Shown here: one piece after another, positions 9,886 through 17,169 of the stretch | How the letters are laid out: the number at the start of each line of letters is the position of its first letter | How positions within the stretch are numbered: the stretch's first letter is position 1 | DNA from: CAZKCI01 sp964551475 | GTDB lineage: Bacteria; Auribacterota; Erginobacteria; Erginobacterales; CAZKCI01 | Direction of reading: 5' to 3' | Length of the DNA: 27,826 nt | NCBI GenBank assembly: GCA_964551475.1 | Contig: CAZKCI010000002.1 | Span: 1-27,826 of the forward strand | The notes under the pieces: generated by a model | Seen by the model: the letters and a program-made list of their open reading frames with translations, nothing else | Told to the model about the DNA's origin: nothing | Databases searched by the model: none | Position numbers and translations under genes: made by a program

Positions 9886-9929
9886 TATCCCGCACTCACT
9901 CGGGTGTAACCAGCCTGGGCCATGCGGGA
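9886..9929 (-). terminator. Structured hairpin repeat, copy 2; likely terminator of the Cys-cluster gene
   Basis: Second copy of the 315-358 element, sharing GTGTAACCAGCCTGGGCC and the TGCGGGA arm. The outer stem TCCCGCA/TGCGGGA is intact; the inner stem is weakened (CTCGGG instead of CCCAGG). On the minus strand the stem is followed by TATTTTTCT and begins 11 bases past the stop codon of the gene at 9940-10251, so it can serve as that gene's intrinsic terminator. Confidence 0.5.
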
Positions 9930-9939
9930 AGCCTCGGTG

Positions 9940-10251
9940 TTAATCCCAATGATATCCGCAGCGCCCGCCCACCAACGTGACATCATCGATGTCCCGATCA
10001 TCGATTGGGAAAACCTTGCAGACCAGCCAACGTCTCCCGCCGTATGCGCGGCATAATCCCCGACGGGTCAGCATCACGCAGGGAAAGATCAACCTGCAGC
10101 AGCAGCCGCATTGTTTACACTTGCCCTTTCGCAGCAGGAGTTGGGACTGCACGTATCGCATATTGAAATGGACCAGGAAAAACCGCCTCAGCTCGCCGTA
10201 ACCCAGCCGGCCCCACCGGGCAAGACTCCTCGAATGGTCGCGTGAATGCAT
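9940..10251 (-). CDS. Small Cys-cluster protein (YkgJ/UPF0153-like)
   Basis: A 103-residue protein with a basic N-terminal half and the motif KCKQCGCCCRLIFPC (residues about 44-58), followed by a further Cys near 68 and a CKVFPIDDRD segment. The CxxCxCC...C arrangement plus CK.FP resembles the YkgJ-type cysteine cluster thought to bind zinc or an Fe-S centre. No enzyme domain accompanies the cluster and no function is assigned. An AGGGGCAGG ribosome-binding sequence precedes the ATG closely. It is the last gene of a short minus-strand group after the small membrane peptide, and is followed by the hairpin at 9886-9929. Confidence 0.7.
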   Translation of the reverse strand: MHSRDHSRSLARWGRLGYGELRRFFLVHFNMRYVQSQLLLRKGKCKQCGCCCRLIFPCVMLTRRGLCRAYGGRRWLVCKVFPIDDRDIDDVTLVGGRCGYHWD

Positions 10252-10281
10252 GACCTGCCCCTATGCTTTACTTCAGGGTCG

Positions 10282-10428
10282 TTACCGGCGTCGGCCTTGA
10301 ATGACCTGAAGCAAAAGCACCACGACCGCGATGACCAAGAGGACATGGATGAGTCCGCCGATGGTGGTCGAGGTGACAAGACCCAAAAGCCAGAGTACAA
10401 CCAAAACGATGACAATGGTCCAGAGCAT
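10282..10428 (-). CDS. Two-helix membrane peptide, lmo0937 family type (48 aa)
   Basis: A 48-residue frame starting MLWTIVIVLVVLWLLGLVTS and ending QVIQGRRR. Two hydrophobic helices (about 3-18 and 26-42) are separated by a short TSTTIGG turn, and the tail is basic. This is the usual size and pattern of the lmo0937/DUF5670-type small membrane proteins, whose role is unknown; an association with stress or envelope conditions is commonly assumed. GGAGAAGC gives a good ribosome-binding site about 7 nt before the ATG. It sits between a small lipoprotein gene and the Cys-cluster gene on the same strand. Confidence 0.8.
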   Translation of the reverse strand: MLWTIVIVLVVLWLLGLVTSTTIGGLIHVLLVIAVVVLLLQVIQGRRR

Positions 10429-10445
10429 TTTGCTTCTCCTTTTGT

Positions 10446-10610
10446 CTACTTCTGCATGTCCGCGCCGGTCTTCTTTACGGCCGTGCCGGCTTTCTCCCTG
10501 GCGGCGCCGGTTTTCTCCGCCGCCCCCTTCTCGCCACAGCCGACCAGAGCCATGGCCCCAACAACAGCAATCGCCGTAATACCCAGAATCCTTGCCCGAT
10601 CGATCTTCAT
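10446..10610 (-). CDS. Small entericidin-like lipoprotein (54 aa)
   Basis: A 54-residue protein starting MKIDRARILGITAI with a hydrophobic signal ending in the lipobox ALVGC (Cys25). A short, charged, Ala/Lys/Gly-rich mature part (GEKGAAEKTGAAREKAG) follows. Size, lipobox and composition match entericidin/YgdI-style small lipoproteins; a specific toxin or antidote role is not claimed. AAAGGAGG lies 8 nt before the ATG at 10610. An upstream in-frame ATG at 10697 would overlap the ABC exporter and lacks a comparable site. The gene begins 40 bp after the exporter stop with no terminator between, so read-through from the peptide cassette is possible. Confidence 0.75.
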   Translation of the reverse strand: MKIDRARILGITAIAVVGAMALVGCGEKGAAEKTGAAREKAGTAVKKTGADMQK

Positions 10611-10650
10611 GACCACCCCTCCTTTATGATACACCCTCCAGTTCTTGCGG

Positions 10651-12471
10651 CTAACGATAGGCCCGGGCTTGCTTCTCGAAGAGGTCGGCGTAAACACCCC
10701 GGCGGCTGATCAATTCTTCGTGGGTGCCGCCTTCGATGACGCTTCCCTGCTTCAGCACATAAATGCGGTCAGCCATCCGGACGGTGGAAAAGCGATGACT
10801 GATCAGGATGGCCGTGCGGCCGGACAGCAGTCGGCGAAAGCTCCGGAAGACCTCGTATTCCGCCTTGGCGTCCATAGAGCTGGTCGGCTCGTCCAGGACG
10901 ATGATCTGCGCATCGCGCATGAAGGCGCGGGCCAGGGCCACCTTCTGCCACTCGCCGATGCTCAGTTCTTCCCCGTCCTCGAACCACTTGCCCAGAATCG
11001 TATCATAGCCATGCGGCAACGCGCCGATGACGCCGTCAGCCCCCGAGCGGCGCGCGGCGGCGACGACCCGTTCATGGTCGGGCGGCAGGGCGGTATTCCC
11101 GAACCAGATGTTCTCTCGGGCGGTCAGATGGTAATGCGCATAGTCCTGGAAAATGATCGCGATTTCGCGTCTTAACGCCTTGGTGGCAAACTGGCGCAGA
11201 TCCACCCCGTCGATGGTAATGGCCCCGCCGGTGGGATCGTACAATCGGCACAACAACTTGATCAAAGTCGTCTTGCCCGAGCCATTTTCACCCACCAAAG
11301 CCACCACTTCTCCCGGCCGGATGGCGAGGGAGATATCCTCCAAGACCTTTCTGGCGCCGGCGGGATACCGAAAACTTACATGGTCGAGCACGATGCCGCG
11401 CTGCATCGGCTGGGGCACGGGCCGGGCGGGGGCCGGCTCGACGACGGTACGTTTCAGATCCAGAAACTCGTAGAGATTGGAAAGGAACAAGTTGTCTTCG
11501 TACAGTCCGGCCAGGCTGCCCAGTATCCCCTGAAGAAATCCCTGCACGCGCTGAAATGCCTGATAATACATCACCAGATCGCCCAACGTGATTTTCCCCC
11601 ACATTGCCCGATACGCGACATAAGCATACGAACCGTAGATTGCCGCGGTGGCGAAGGTCTGAGCGGCAAAATCAGCGATGATCCGCCGGCGCGCGAGGGC
11701 CAGCCTTCCCCGGCGGAGTTTCCGGCGGATATCGCGAAACCGGCTTATGAACAGAGATCCCAGGTCAAACAGGCGGATTTCCTTGGCGTGGCCGCTGCCG
11801 GTGAGCATCCAATTGAGATAGCTGGCGTGCCGTTCCGTGGATGTCTGCTCGCGTTGCCAGCGATACATCTTGCCGGAATATAGTAATCGCACCGCGGTGC
11901 CGGAAATGACGGCGGCGAACAGTACCGCCGCGATGAACCAATGAAATGACAGGAGCAGTCCCGCGATGGCCAGCAGCGAGATTCCGTTCTGTCCGATCTG
12001 CGCCAAACCATTGACGATACTGATGGGTCGAGCGGGGGCTTCGCGTTGGGCGCGATGAAGGGTGTCGTAGTATCGCGCGCTCTCGTAATACTCCAGATCC
12101 ACCTCAACGGACTTGGCGAGGAGAACGTCGTTCATGTGATCCGTGACAATGTGCGCCTGCCATTCGCTGACCAGCCCCGCTACCAAGCGGGTCAGGAAAG
12201 CGAACAGGGTCGCCGCGCCCATGCATCCGACGAGCAAAAGCACGTGTTTGAGAGCGACTCCCTTGTCGGGAGCCGCCGGCCCCGCGGTCACGGCGTCCAC
12301 CAGGAGCTTCATGAGATAAAGCGGGAGTAAAGGCAATACCCCCTGGAGCACGATGAGAACCCCGTTCGCGATGGTCAAGCCTTTCGCGCTCTCCCAGACA
12401 AAACGCACGGTGCGGCCCATCTGCAGGGCGCGGCGTATTTTCAGCCTTATCGATTCAGTCTGCTCTTTCAT
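10651..12471 (-). CDS. ABC exporter, fused membrane and ATPase domains (peptide cassette)
   Basis: A 606-residue half-transporter of the type I exporter family. An N-terminal six-helix membrane domain (about 25-320) is followed by an ATPase domain with Walker A GENGSGKTT (about 392), the signature LSIGE (about 501), Walker B IIVLDEPTSSMD (about 522) and the switch His in ISHRFSTV. There is no N-terminal C39 peptidase domain, so it should export a product whose leader has been removed by something else. The ATG at 12471 overlaps the end of the preceding kinase/peptidase gene by 17 nt, which suggests translational coupling. Its position as the last gene of the radical SAM cassette makes the modified peptide the likely substrate; that is inference from context. 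Confidence 0.9.
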   Translation of the reverse strand: MKEQTESIRLKIRRALQMGRTVRFVWESAKGLTIANGVLIVLQGVLPLLPLYLMKLLVDAVTAGPAAPDKGVALKHVLLLVGCMGAATLFAFLTRLVAGLVSEWQAHIVTDHMNDVLLAKSVEVDLEYYESARYYDTLHRAQREAPARPISIVNGLAQIGQNGISLLAIAGLLLSFHWFIAAVLFAAVISGTAVRLLYSGKMYRWQREQTSTERHASYLNWMLTGSGHAKEIRLFDLGSLFISRFRDIRRKLRRGRLALARRRIIADFAAQTFATAAIYGSYAYVAYRAMWGKITLGDLVMYYQAFQRVQGFLQGILGSLAGLYEDNLFLSNLYEFLDLKRTVVEPAPARPVPQPMQRGIVLDHVSFRYPAGARKVLEDISLAIRPGEVVALVGENGSGKTTLIKLLCRLYDPTGGAITIDGVDLRQFATKALRREIAIIFQDYAHYHLTARENIWFGNTALPPDHERVVAAARRSGADGVIGALPHGYDTILGKWFEDGEELSIGEWQKVALARAFMRDAQIIVLDEPTSSMDAKAEYEVFRSFRRLLSGRTAILISHRFSTVRMADRIYVLKQGSVIEGGTHEELISRRGVYADLFEKQARAYR

Positions 12472-14014
12472 GGATATCTAAAGCCTCTTCGACCTTTTTC
12501 CAGAAAGCGCCGGCCAGGCTGATGTGAAGCACGTGGGCGGGTACGACCCGGGCCAAGGCGCACAGGTTATTGAACCGTTCCAGATGCAGGGCGCGGAGTT
12601 CTTCTTGGCCCAGCCCCGGGGCCATGAACGTGGAGACCTGTCCCACGAACTCCCCGAGCAGGCTGACCGCCTGCCCCCGGCCCACCCGTTCCACCCGGTC
12701 TTCCACCGCTTGGGCCAGGGAGAAGATGCCCTTGACCGGCACGGCGTTCTGCACGTTCCACGTGCCGCCCGGTCCCCCGTCCAGGAAACGGCTCCAGGTG
12801 GGCCAGGGGTGCGCCCAGTAGTTCCCTTGCGGATCCCGCACCACCAGCGTCGTATCGTCGCAAAGCGAGCGCCAGGGGGCCGGGAGCCGATTGCTGGCCG
12901 TGGTCTTTCCCGTCCCGCCCGGCGCAGTCAGGATCACGCCCATGCCGTCCCGTTCCGCGAGGGCGCCGTGCATGAGGACTCCTCCGCGGGCCTGGGCTTC
13001 GCGAGCAAAAACGAGCGATAATCTCACCAGATTGACGTACGGCCCGCCCCAGTGATCGCCGGGACTCAGGATGCAGGCAACGACACCGTCATTTTCCGAT
13101 GCCAACGGGACATAATAATCCGCCACGGACGTGTGCGCCTCAACCCGGACGCTGAGCCGGCAGAGATTGCCGTGATGAGAAGGCTCGGTGGCGCCTCCAG
13201 CCATGCGCAACTGCATCGCGCGTCCCAGTTGGGAAACGATGGATGCGGCCTCTTCATCTCCGGCGGTGACTTCCCAATGACTCCCATCGGCCAGGACGAG
13301 GTCATGCCGCACTCCCTGCGTCAGCGGATGGTCCCTGGTTCGTCGCCGGTCAGCCAAAACGTGCCGGTTCAATCGGTCCTTATCCTGCTGCCCTGGAAGC
13401 GCCCTTCCATCCACCAACAGGTGAAACGGCCGTTGGATCTGCCATTGCTGCCTCCGGTCATCGTATCGCCCGATGACACGCTGCCCCAGCAGGAGCTGAA
13501 ACTGGTCCCGGCCCCGGTCGCGGAAGACGACGACCCGCGGCCGGAAGGGGGCAGGCAACCACCAGGCGATCAACCCCCGGCGGGACAGGGCCTGATAAAG
13601 GGGATAGAGCAGCGGAGACACGCCACGGCGAAGGTGGAGCCGCCAACGAAGCCGGCGGCCGGTCAACCGGCCCGGTAACCCGCCCGCGATCTTCCGCCGC
13701 TTCCGGCCGCGCCAGGCGGCCACCACCCGGCCTTGAATGCTCCGTGGCGGCAGGAGAAAAGCATCCTCCCGGGTATTGTTGTCGCCAAGCGTGGATATGC
13801 CTGCGGGGGTCACACGGACGATGCGGTGTACGACCGGCCGATCAGCCTCCGGCGGCAGGAAAAAGGCCACATCGCCGACGCGCGGCGGCCGGTCGCCATA
13901 AGGCATGATCTCCATGATCTCCGGCTCGCGCAGAGTCGGATTCATGCTGGAGCCGGCATAGGCGGCGAAGAACATCGCCCCGGAGACATTCCCGTTGCTA
14001 TTCTGCGGCGGCAT
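12455..14014 (-). CDS. S26 signal-peptidase-like domain fused to HprK-like kinase domain
   Basis: 519 residues in two parts. Residues 1-about 100 look like an S26 (Sec11/SipW-type) peptidase: GSSMNP with Ser23, GDVAFF, VHRIV with His63 in place of the bacterial general-base Lys, and GDNNT with Asp78, together a plausible Ser/His/Asp set. No obvious membrane anchor precedes it. The C-terminal half resembles HPr kinase-like proteins of RiPP clusters, with the P-loop TAPGGTGKTT (about 363-372) and CDDTTLV shortly after. Such kinases phosphorylate lasso peptides in some clusters; the peptidase part may cleave the leader. The start at 14014 overlaps the preceding radical SAM gene by 17 nt; Met14 is an alternative. 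A SynChlorMet ScmC relationship is possible but from memory only. Confidence 0.75.
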   Translation of the reverse strand: MPPQNSNGNVSGAMFFAAYAGSSMNPTLREPEIMEIMPYGDRPPRVGDVAFFLPPEADRPVVHRIVRVTPAGISTLGDNNTREDAFLLPPRSIQGRVVAAWRGRKRRKIAGGLPGRLTGRRLRWRLHLRRGVSPLLYPLYQALSRRGLIAWWLPAPFRPRVVVFRDRGRDQFQLLLGQRVIGRYDDRRQQWQIQRPFHLLVDGRALPGQQDKDRLNRHVLADRRRTRDHPLTQGVRHDLVLADGSHWEVTAGDEEAASIVSQLGRAMQLRMAGGATEPSHHGNLCRLSVRVEAHTSVADYYVPLASENDGVVACILSPGDHWGGPYVNLVRLSLVFAREAQARGGVLMHGALAERDGMGVILTAPGGTGKTTASNRLPAPWRSLCDDTTLVVRDPQGNYWAHPWPTWSRFLDGGPGGTWNVQNAVPVKGIFSLAQAVEDRVERVGRGQAVSLLGEFVGQVSTFMAPGLGQEELRALHLERFNNLCALARVVPAHVLHISLAGAFWKKVEEALDIHERAD

Positions 14015-15158
14015 TGCCGAGAGCGATGCGTGGAGAACGCACGGGCCTTGTTCTCAGGCGTGAAGCCGGGAAGAGCCCCGCTGCTTCCGCCTGTTCACAG
14101 AACCAGTAGGGGGCCCACAGACTGCCCTTGCTGTAGTAGTTCTGGGCAACGCACGAGCCGAGGCAGTACCTCTTCATCAGGCAGCGGCGGCAGACCCCTT
14201 CCAGCCGGTCGGGCAGTCCCTCCCGCAGAGCCTTCAAAATAGCGTTTTCTCGCCACACCTCGTCCAGCCTGTCCTTCCCCACCTCGCCGAAGATCAGATC
14301 CGGGACCTGCTCGCCGATGCCGCACAGGGCGTAGTGTCCGCTGGCGATGACGCCCAGGATACCGAAAACACCGCAGGCGCTGCACCCATCCCCGCTGGCT
14401 ATCCGATAGAGGGCTCTAAAGGCGTGCGGGTGATGAAAGAAGATCTTCACCTTGGCCTGAGGCGCCAGTCCCTGTTCAACATGCCGCCCCAGCTCGATGA
14501 GTTCGCCTACAGTCAAGGTCTCTTGGGCTTCATGCATCTTCTCGCCCCGGGCGGTGGGCTGAACCAGGTTGAACTTGAGCGAGGCCGCACCCAGTTCTTC
14601 GGCCATGCTCACCATGGCGTCCACCTGGCCGGCATTGTGGCGCATCACCGTGAAAATGACCTGCGGCCTGATGCCGGCGGCAACCAGGTTGCGCACCGCC
14701 TGCCGGGCGGCGGCAAAGGATCCCGGAACACCGCGCACCCATTCGTGGGTCGCCGCGTCAGTTCCATCAAGACTTACGGATACGAATCGGTGGGGAGACC
14801 TGGCGATCTCAGCGGCGCTCTCCGGCGTGCACAGCAAGCCGTTGGTCTCGATCGTCAGCTTCAAATCTTCACGCCGGACGATCTCCAGCAAACGAGTGAA
14901 GCGGGGATGCAACAACGGCTCGCCGCCGGTAAGCTTGACGCCGCTCAGCCCCAGGGGCTTGGCCTCGCGGATGGCCGTCTCGAACGACTCGACCGGCAAG
15001 GTGGGATAATGGCTGCCGCCGGCGTCGAACCGGGGACCCATCCAGCAATGGCGGCAGGCGAGGTTGCACCCTTCGGTCAAGTAGAAATACAAAGTGTTGA
15101 TCGTATGCCTGAGAGCCTGCCCCGCCTTCTGCTGTTTCCTCCCGCTCGGGATGTTCAT
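13998..15158 (-). CDS. Radical SAM/SPASM peptide maturase 2 (ScmF-like)
   Basis: A 386-residue radical SAM enzyme. The cluster motif is CNLACRHCW (Cys31, 35, 38), followed by TGGEP, which contacts SAM. A Cys-rich C-terminal SPASM region (CSACGVFG, then CGIGEQV, CRRCLMKRYCLGSC) should hold auxiliary Fe-S clusters. The fold is typical of enzymes that make thioether or C-C crosslinks in RiPP precursors. The start at 15158 forms an ATGA overlap with the stop of the preceding radical SAM gene; the frame is open 42 codons further upstream, but that part lies inside the neighbour's coding sequence. The LYFYLTEGCNL start resembles the SynChlorMet cassette protein ScmF as I remember it. Confidence 0.9.
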   Translation of the reverse strand: MNIPSGRKQQKAGQALRHTINTLYFYLTEGCNLACRHCWMGPRFDAGGSHYPTLPVESFETAIREAKPLGLSGVKLTGGEPLLHPRFTRLLEIVRREDLKLTIETNGLLCTPESAAEIARSPHRFVSVSLDGTDAATHEWVRGVPGSFAAARQAVRNLVAAGIRPQVIFTVMRHNAGQVDAMVSMAEELGAASLKFNLVQPTARGEKMHEAQETLTVGELIELGRHVEQGLAPQAKVKIFFHHPHAFRALYRIASGDGCSACGVFGILGVIASGHYALCGIGEQVPDLIFGEVGKDRLDEVWRENAILKALREGLPDRLEGVCRRCLMKRYCLGSCVAQNYYSKGSLWAPYWFCEQAEAAGLFPASRLRTRPVRSPRIALGNAAAE

Positions 15159-16279
15159 GCGCTGGCGCCGCCTTCCTTGAGAAAGCGCCGCAAACAAGCA
15201 TCCGGACTGGGGTGGTCTATCATGCCCGTCAGCGAGTAGGCCAACCCCGGACAGTTGCCCGTGCAATAAGGGATGTATGGACAACCGGCGCAGAAGTCAA
15301 ACCGGGCCAGCGGGATCGTGTGCCGGTGGCGGAGCTGGTTCAGGGCCGGGCTGTCTCGCCATATTTCCGCCAGGGAATCATGGTTGATACGCCCCAATTC
15401 AACATGGTTTAGCATGTTGCAGGGGACGATGGCGCCGTCGGCGCGGACGGAGATTTTGTGATTCGGGCAGCCGCACGCGGTGAGGCGGCCCCCGTTGTGA
15501 AAGGCCGGCTGGCCCTGGGCCCGCGCCTCCTCCATCCGGCGCCACATGCGCCCATCCGTCAAGGGGCCGGCTTGGGCCGAGATGCGGCCATCGTATTTCG
15601 CCGTGAGGCGCAGCAAGGTCGCCATTGCTTCCTTCCGTTCCTGTGTGTTCAGCAGCACGTCATCCGCATTCGCGCAGCACGTGCCCAGGTACCCCGCGGA
15701 GTTGGTGCCGAAATCGGGCAGGCCCAGCTCATCCAGAAGCAAGCGGGCGATGTTCTCCAAATCATGCACGTTGTTCCGATGAATCGTGACCCGCGCGGCC
15801 GCGCTGATCCGATGGCGCTGCAGGGTGCGAAGGCCGCGGATCGCGCCGTCAAAAGAGCCGTGCCCGCGGCAGGAGTCGTGAACAGACGCGCACGAACCAT
15901 CCACCGACACCTGGACATACTCGCAGCGGCCGGTGCCGGCGATGAAAGCGGCGATCTCATCGCCAATCAGCGCGCCATTGGACAGGAAGGAGAAGCGCAT
16001 CCGGTTGCGGACGATACCCTCAATGAGTACGGCCAGGTCCTCCCGGATGAACGGCTCTCCGCCGGCCAGGGTGACGTTCATCACGCCGAGCGACCCCAGT
16101 TCATCGAAGAATTTCAGCCATTCGCCGGCAGGCAGATCCCGATACTCTACCGCCTTATTGTTGAAGAAGTAGCAGTAGCGGCAGCGCAGATTACAACGGG
16201 CGGTGATTTCAATGCTCAGGCTGCGCGGGGTGCGCATGACTTTTGCCGCCGCTGGTTCTATCTGGTTCTTGAGTTCCAT
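15155..16279 (-). CDS. Radical SAM/SPASM peptide maturase 1 (ScmE-like)
   Basis: A 374-residue radical SAM enzyme with CNLRCRYCY (Cys29, 33, 36) and LAGGEPF. Its C-terminal SPASM domain has CGCPNHK, then CNMLNH, then CAGCPYIPYCTGNC. It begins 10 nt after the PqqD-like gene and ends in an ATGA overlap with the second radical SAM gene, so the pair should be made together. The N-terminal MRTPRSLSIEITARCNLRC stretch is characteristic of ScmE-type proteins of paired-maturase cassettes (recognised from memory). The likely substrate is the Cys-repeat peptide encoded upstream. The two maturases are clearly different in sequence, so they probably perform different or successive modifications. Confidence 0.9.
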   Translation of the reverse strand: MELKNQIEPAAAKVMRTPRSLSIEITARCNLRCRYCYFFNNKAVEYRDLPAGEWLKFFDELGSLGVMNVTLAGGEPFIREDLAVLIEGIVRNRMRFSFLSNGALIGDEIAAFIAGTGRCEYVQVSVDGSCASVHDSCRGHGSFDGAIRGLRTLQRHRISAAARVTIHRNNVHDLENIARLLLDELGLPDFGTNSAGYLGTCCANADDVLLNTQERKEAMATLLRLTAKYDGRISAQAGPLTDGRMWRRMEEARAQGQPAFHNGGRLTACGCPNHKISVRADGAIVPCNMLNHVELGRINHDSLAEIWRDSPALNQLRHRHTIPLARFDFCAGCPYIPYCTGNCPGLAYSLTGMIDHPSPDACLRRFLKEGGASA

Positions 16280-16289
16280 GAGGCATCCA

Positions 16290-16577
16290 TCATTTGCTCT
16301 TCAGTTCCAGCCCCACAAAACCCTTTTCGGCCAGCGTGTTGACGAAGGCGGCGATCTCTTTGAGGGCTCCGTCCGGAGTGTTCTCAAATCTGTCTTTGAT
16401 CTCCGACACGATATCCTCGATGCTTCTTTTGCCGTCCATCAGTTTCCATGCCGCTACGCCGACAGGATTGGTTCCCACGGCCGCGGCCGTATCGGGGTTG
16501 AAAAGCACGGCCCAGTCGTCGAACTCCTCCCGAAGCACGACGATGGGATTGGCAATCGGTCTGTCCGTTTGATTCAT
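16290..16577 (-). CDS. PqqD-like leader-recognition protein (RRE; ScmD-like)
   Basis: 95 residues with the PqqD pattern: an N-terminal strand region (IVVLREEFDDWAVLFNPDT), then NPVGVAAWKLMDGKRSIEDIV, a helix, and a C-terminal segment ending in LAEKGFVGLEL. Such proteins form a winged-helix RiPP recognition element that binds the precursor leader and presents it to the maturases. GGAGG lies 9 nt before the ATG at 16577. Its place between precursor and radical SAM genes fits this role. It is a stand-alone protein, not fused to either radical SAM enzyme. Confidence 0.88.
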   Translation of the reverse strand: MNQTDRPIANPIVVLREEFDDWAVLFNPDTAAAVGTNPVGVAAWKLMDGKRSIEDIVSEIKDRFENTPDGALKEIAAFVNTLAEKGFVGLELKSK

Positions 16578-16605
16578 GGTTCATTCCCTCCGGAGGCTAA
16601 AATGA

Positions 16606-16658
16606 CTAACCCGGGCTATTCATGAAAAGCATCGGTTTTCATGAATAGCCCGGGTTAG
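16606..16658. repeat. Perfect 23-bp inverted repeat between precursor and PqqD gene
   Basis: Arms 16606-16628 and 16636-16658 are exact reverse complements (CTAACCCGGGCTATTCATGA then AAA) with a 7-nt loop GCATCGG. In the transcript it forms a very stable hairpin 89 nt after the precursor stop codon and 28 nt before the PqqD start. It is followed on the minus strand by TCATTTTAG, a weak T-tract. It could act as a partial terminator or as a 3' stabiliser, giving more precursor than enzyme. Alternatively it is a copy of a dispersed palindromic element; sequences like it occur in many uncultured genomes, from memory. Confidence 0.85.
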
Positions 16659-16747
16659 AGAGCCAGGCCAGCCGTAGTGCGGTCGCTTACATGCCACCGC
16701 CGCCAGTGCGATCTGCTGCAGGAAAGCAGCGCCGGCCGCGCGATCCT

Positions 16748-17095
16748 TTATCCGCCAACATTATCAGTGCCGCCCGAACAGGCGCTGGTGGCGGCAGTGC
16801 CGCCCGAGCAAGCCACTTGTGCGCAGGTGCCGGCCGTGCAATTTCTGTTGGCCGTGACACCCTCCGTGCAATCCCGCGTGTCGGTGTAACCCGGCGCGCA
16901 ATCGGTCACGGCGCCGCCATGCGGAACACCGCCGCAGTTGCAATCGCTCGCCGTGTCAGTAGACCCGGGAGAGCAATCCACGGGTTGAACTGAACTTCCG
17001 GACGCGCAGGCTCCGGACCCTTTGGCCATCTCCCCTAAGGGCACCAGGACCGGCGATTCGTACTCTGATTTTCCCTTGGCATTTTGATCCGGCAT
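16748..17095 (-). CDS. Cys-repeat RiPP precursor peptide
   Basis: 115 residues, not matching any precursor family I can name. The N-terminal leader (1-about 28) holds YESPVLVPLGEMAKGSG, the Y-x2-P-x-L-x3-G pattern that PqqD-type recognition proteins bind in lasso and related peptides. The rest is a core with ten Cys (30, 41, 52, 54, 66, 76, 86, 91, 96, 106). Eight of them (all but 54 and 91) recur every 10-14 residues, each with Gly at +3 and Ala/Asp/Asn at -1; Ser/Thr are abundant. The core is Gly/Ser/Thr/Ala-rich with almost no hydrophobic residues. AAGGAG 8 nt upstream and a promoter at 17170-17213 support expression. The PqqD-like protein and both radical SAM enzymes follow. Expected product: a multiply thioether- or disulfide-linked peptide; an unmodified Cys solenoid is the main alternative. 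Confidence 0.85.
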   Translation of the reverse strand: MPDQNAKGKSEYESPVLVPLGEMAKGSGACASGSSVQPVDCSPGSTDTASDCNCGGVPHGGAVTDCAPGYTDTRDCTEGVTANRNCTAGTCAQVACSGGTAATSACSGGTDNVGG

Positions 17096-17103
17096 ATGGG
17101 TTT

Positions 17104-17109
17104 CTCCTT
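17104..17109 (-). promoter_or_regulatory. Strong ribosome-binding site of the precursor
   Basis: AAGGAG on the minus strand, 8 nt before the ATG at 17095, inside an A-rich stretch (GAAAAAGGAGAAACCC). It is the strongest initiation signal in the cassette, in keeping with a peptide made in excess over its enzymes. Confidence 0.7.
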
Positions 17110-17169
17110 TTTCTCCAAGCGCACCTGTTGAGCCACTCGAAGACGGCTATACCAACATAGGTAGTGTAC

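Noticed and set aside
15159..15284. N-terminal 42-codon extension of the second radical SAM gene
   Set aside because: It lies within the preceding radical SAM coding region; the ATGA overlap at 15155-15158 gives a better start.
16748..17095. Antifreeze-type Cys solenoid protein unrelated to the cassette
   Set aside because: The 10-14 residue Cys periodicity recalls such solenoids, but there is no TxT strand motif or signal peptide, and the leader motif and adjacent PqqD/radical SAM genes favour a RiPP precursor. Kept only as an alternative.
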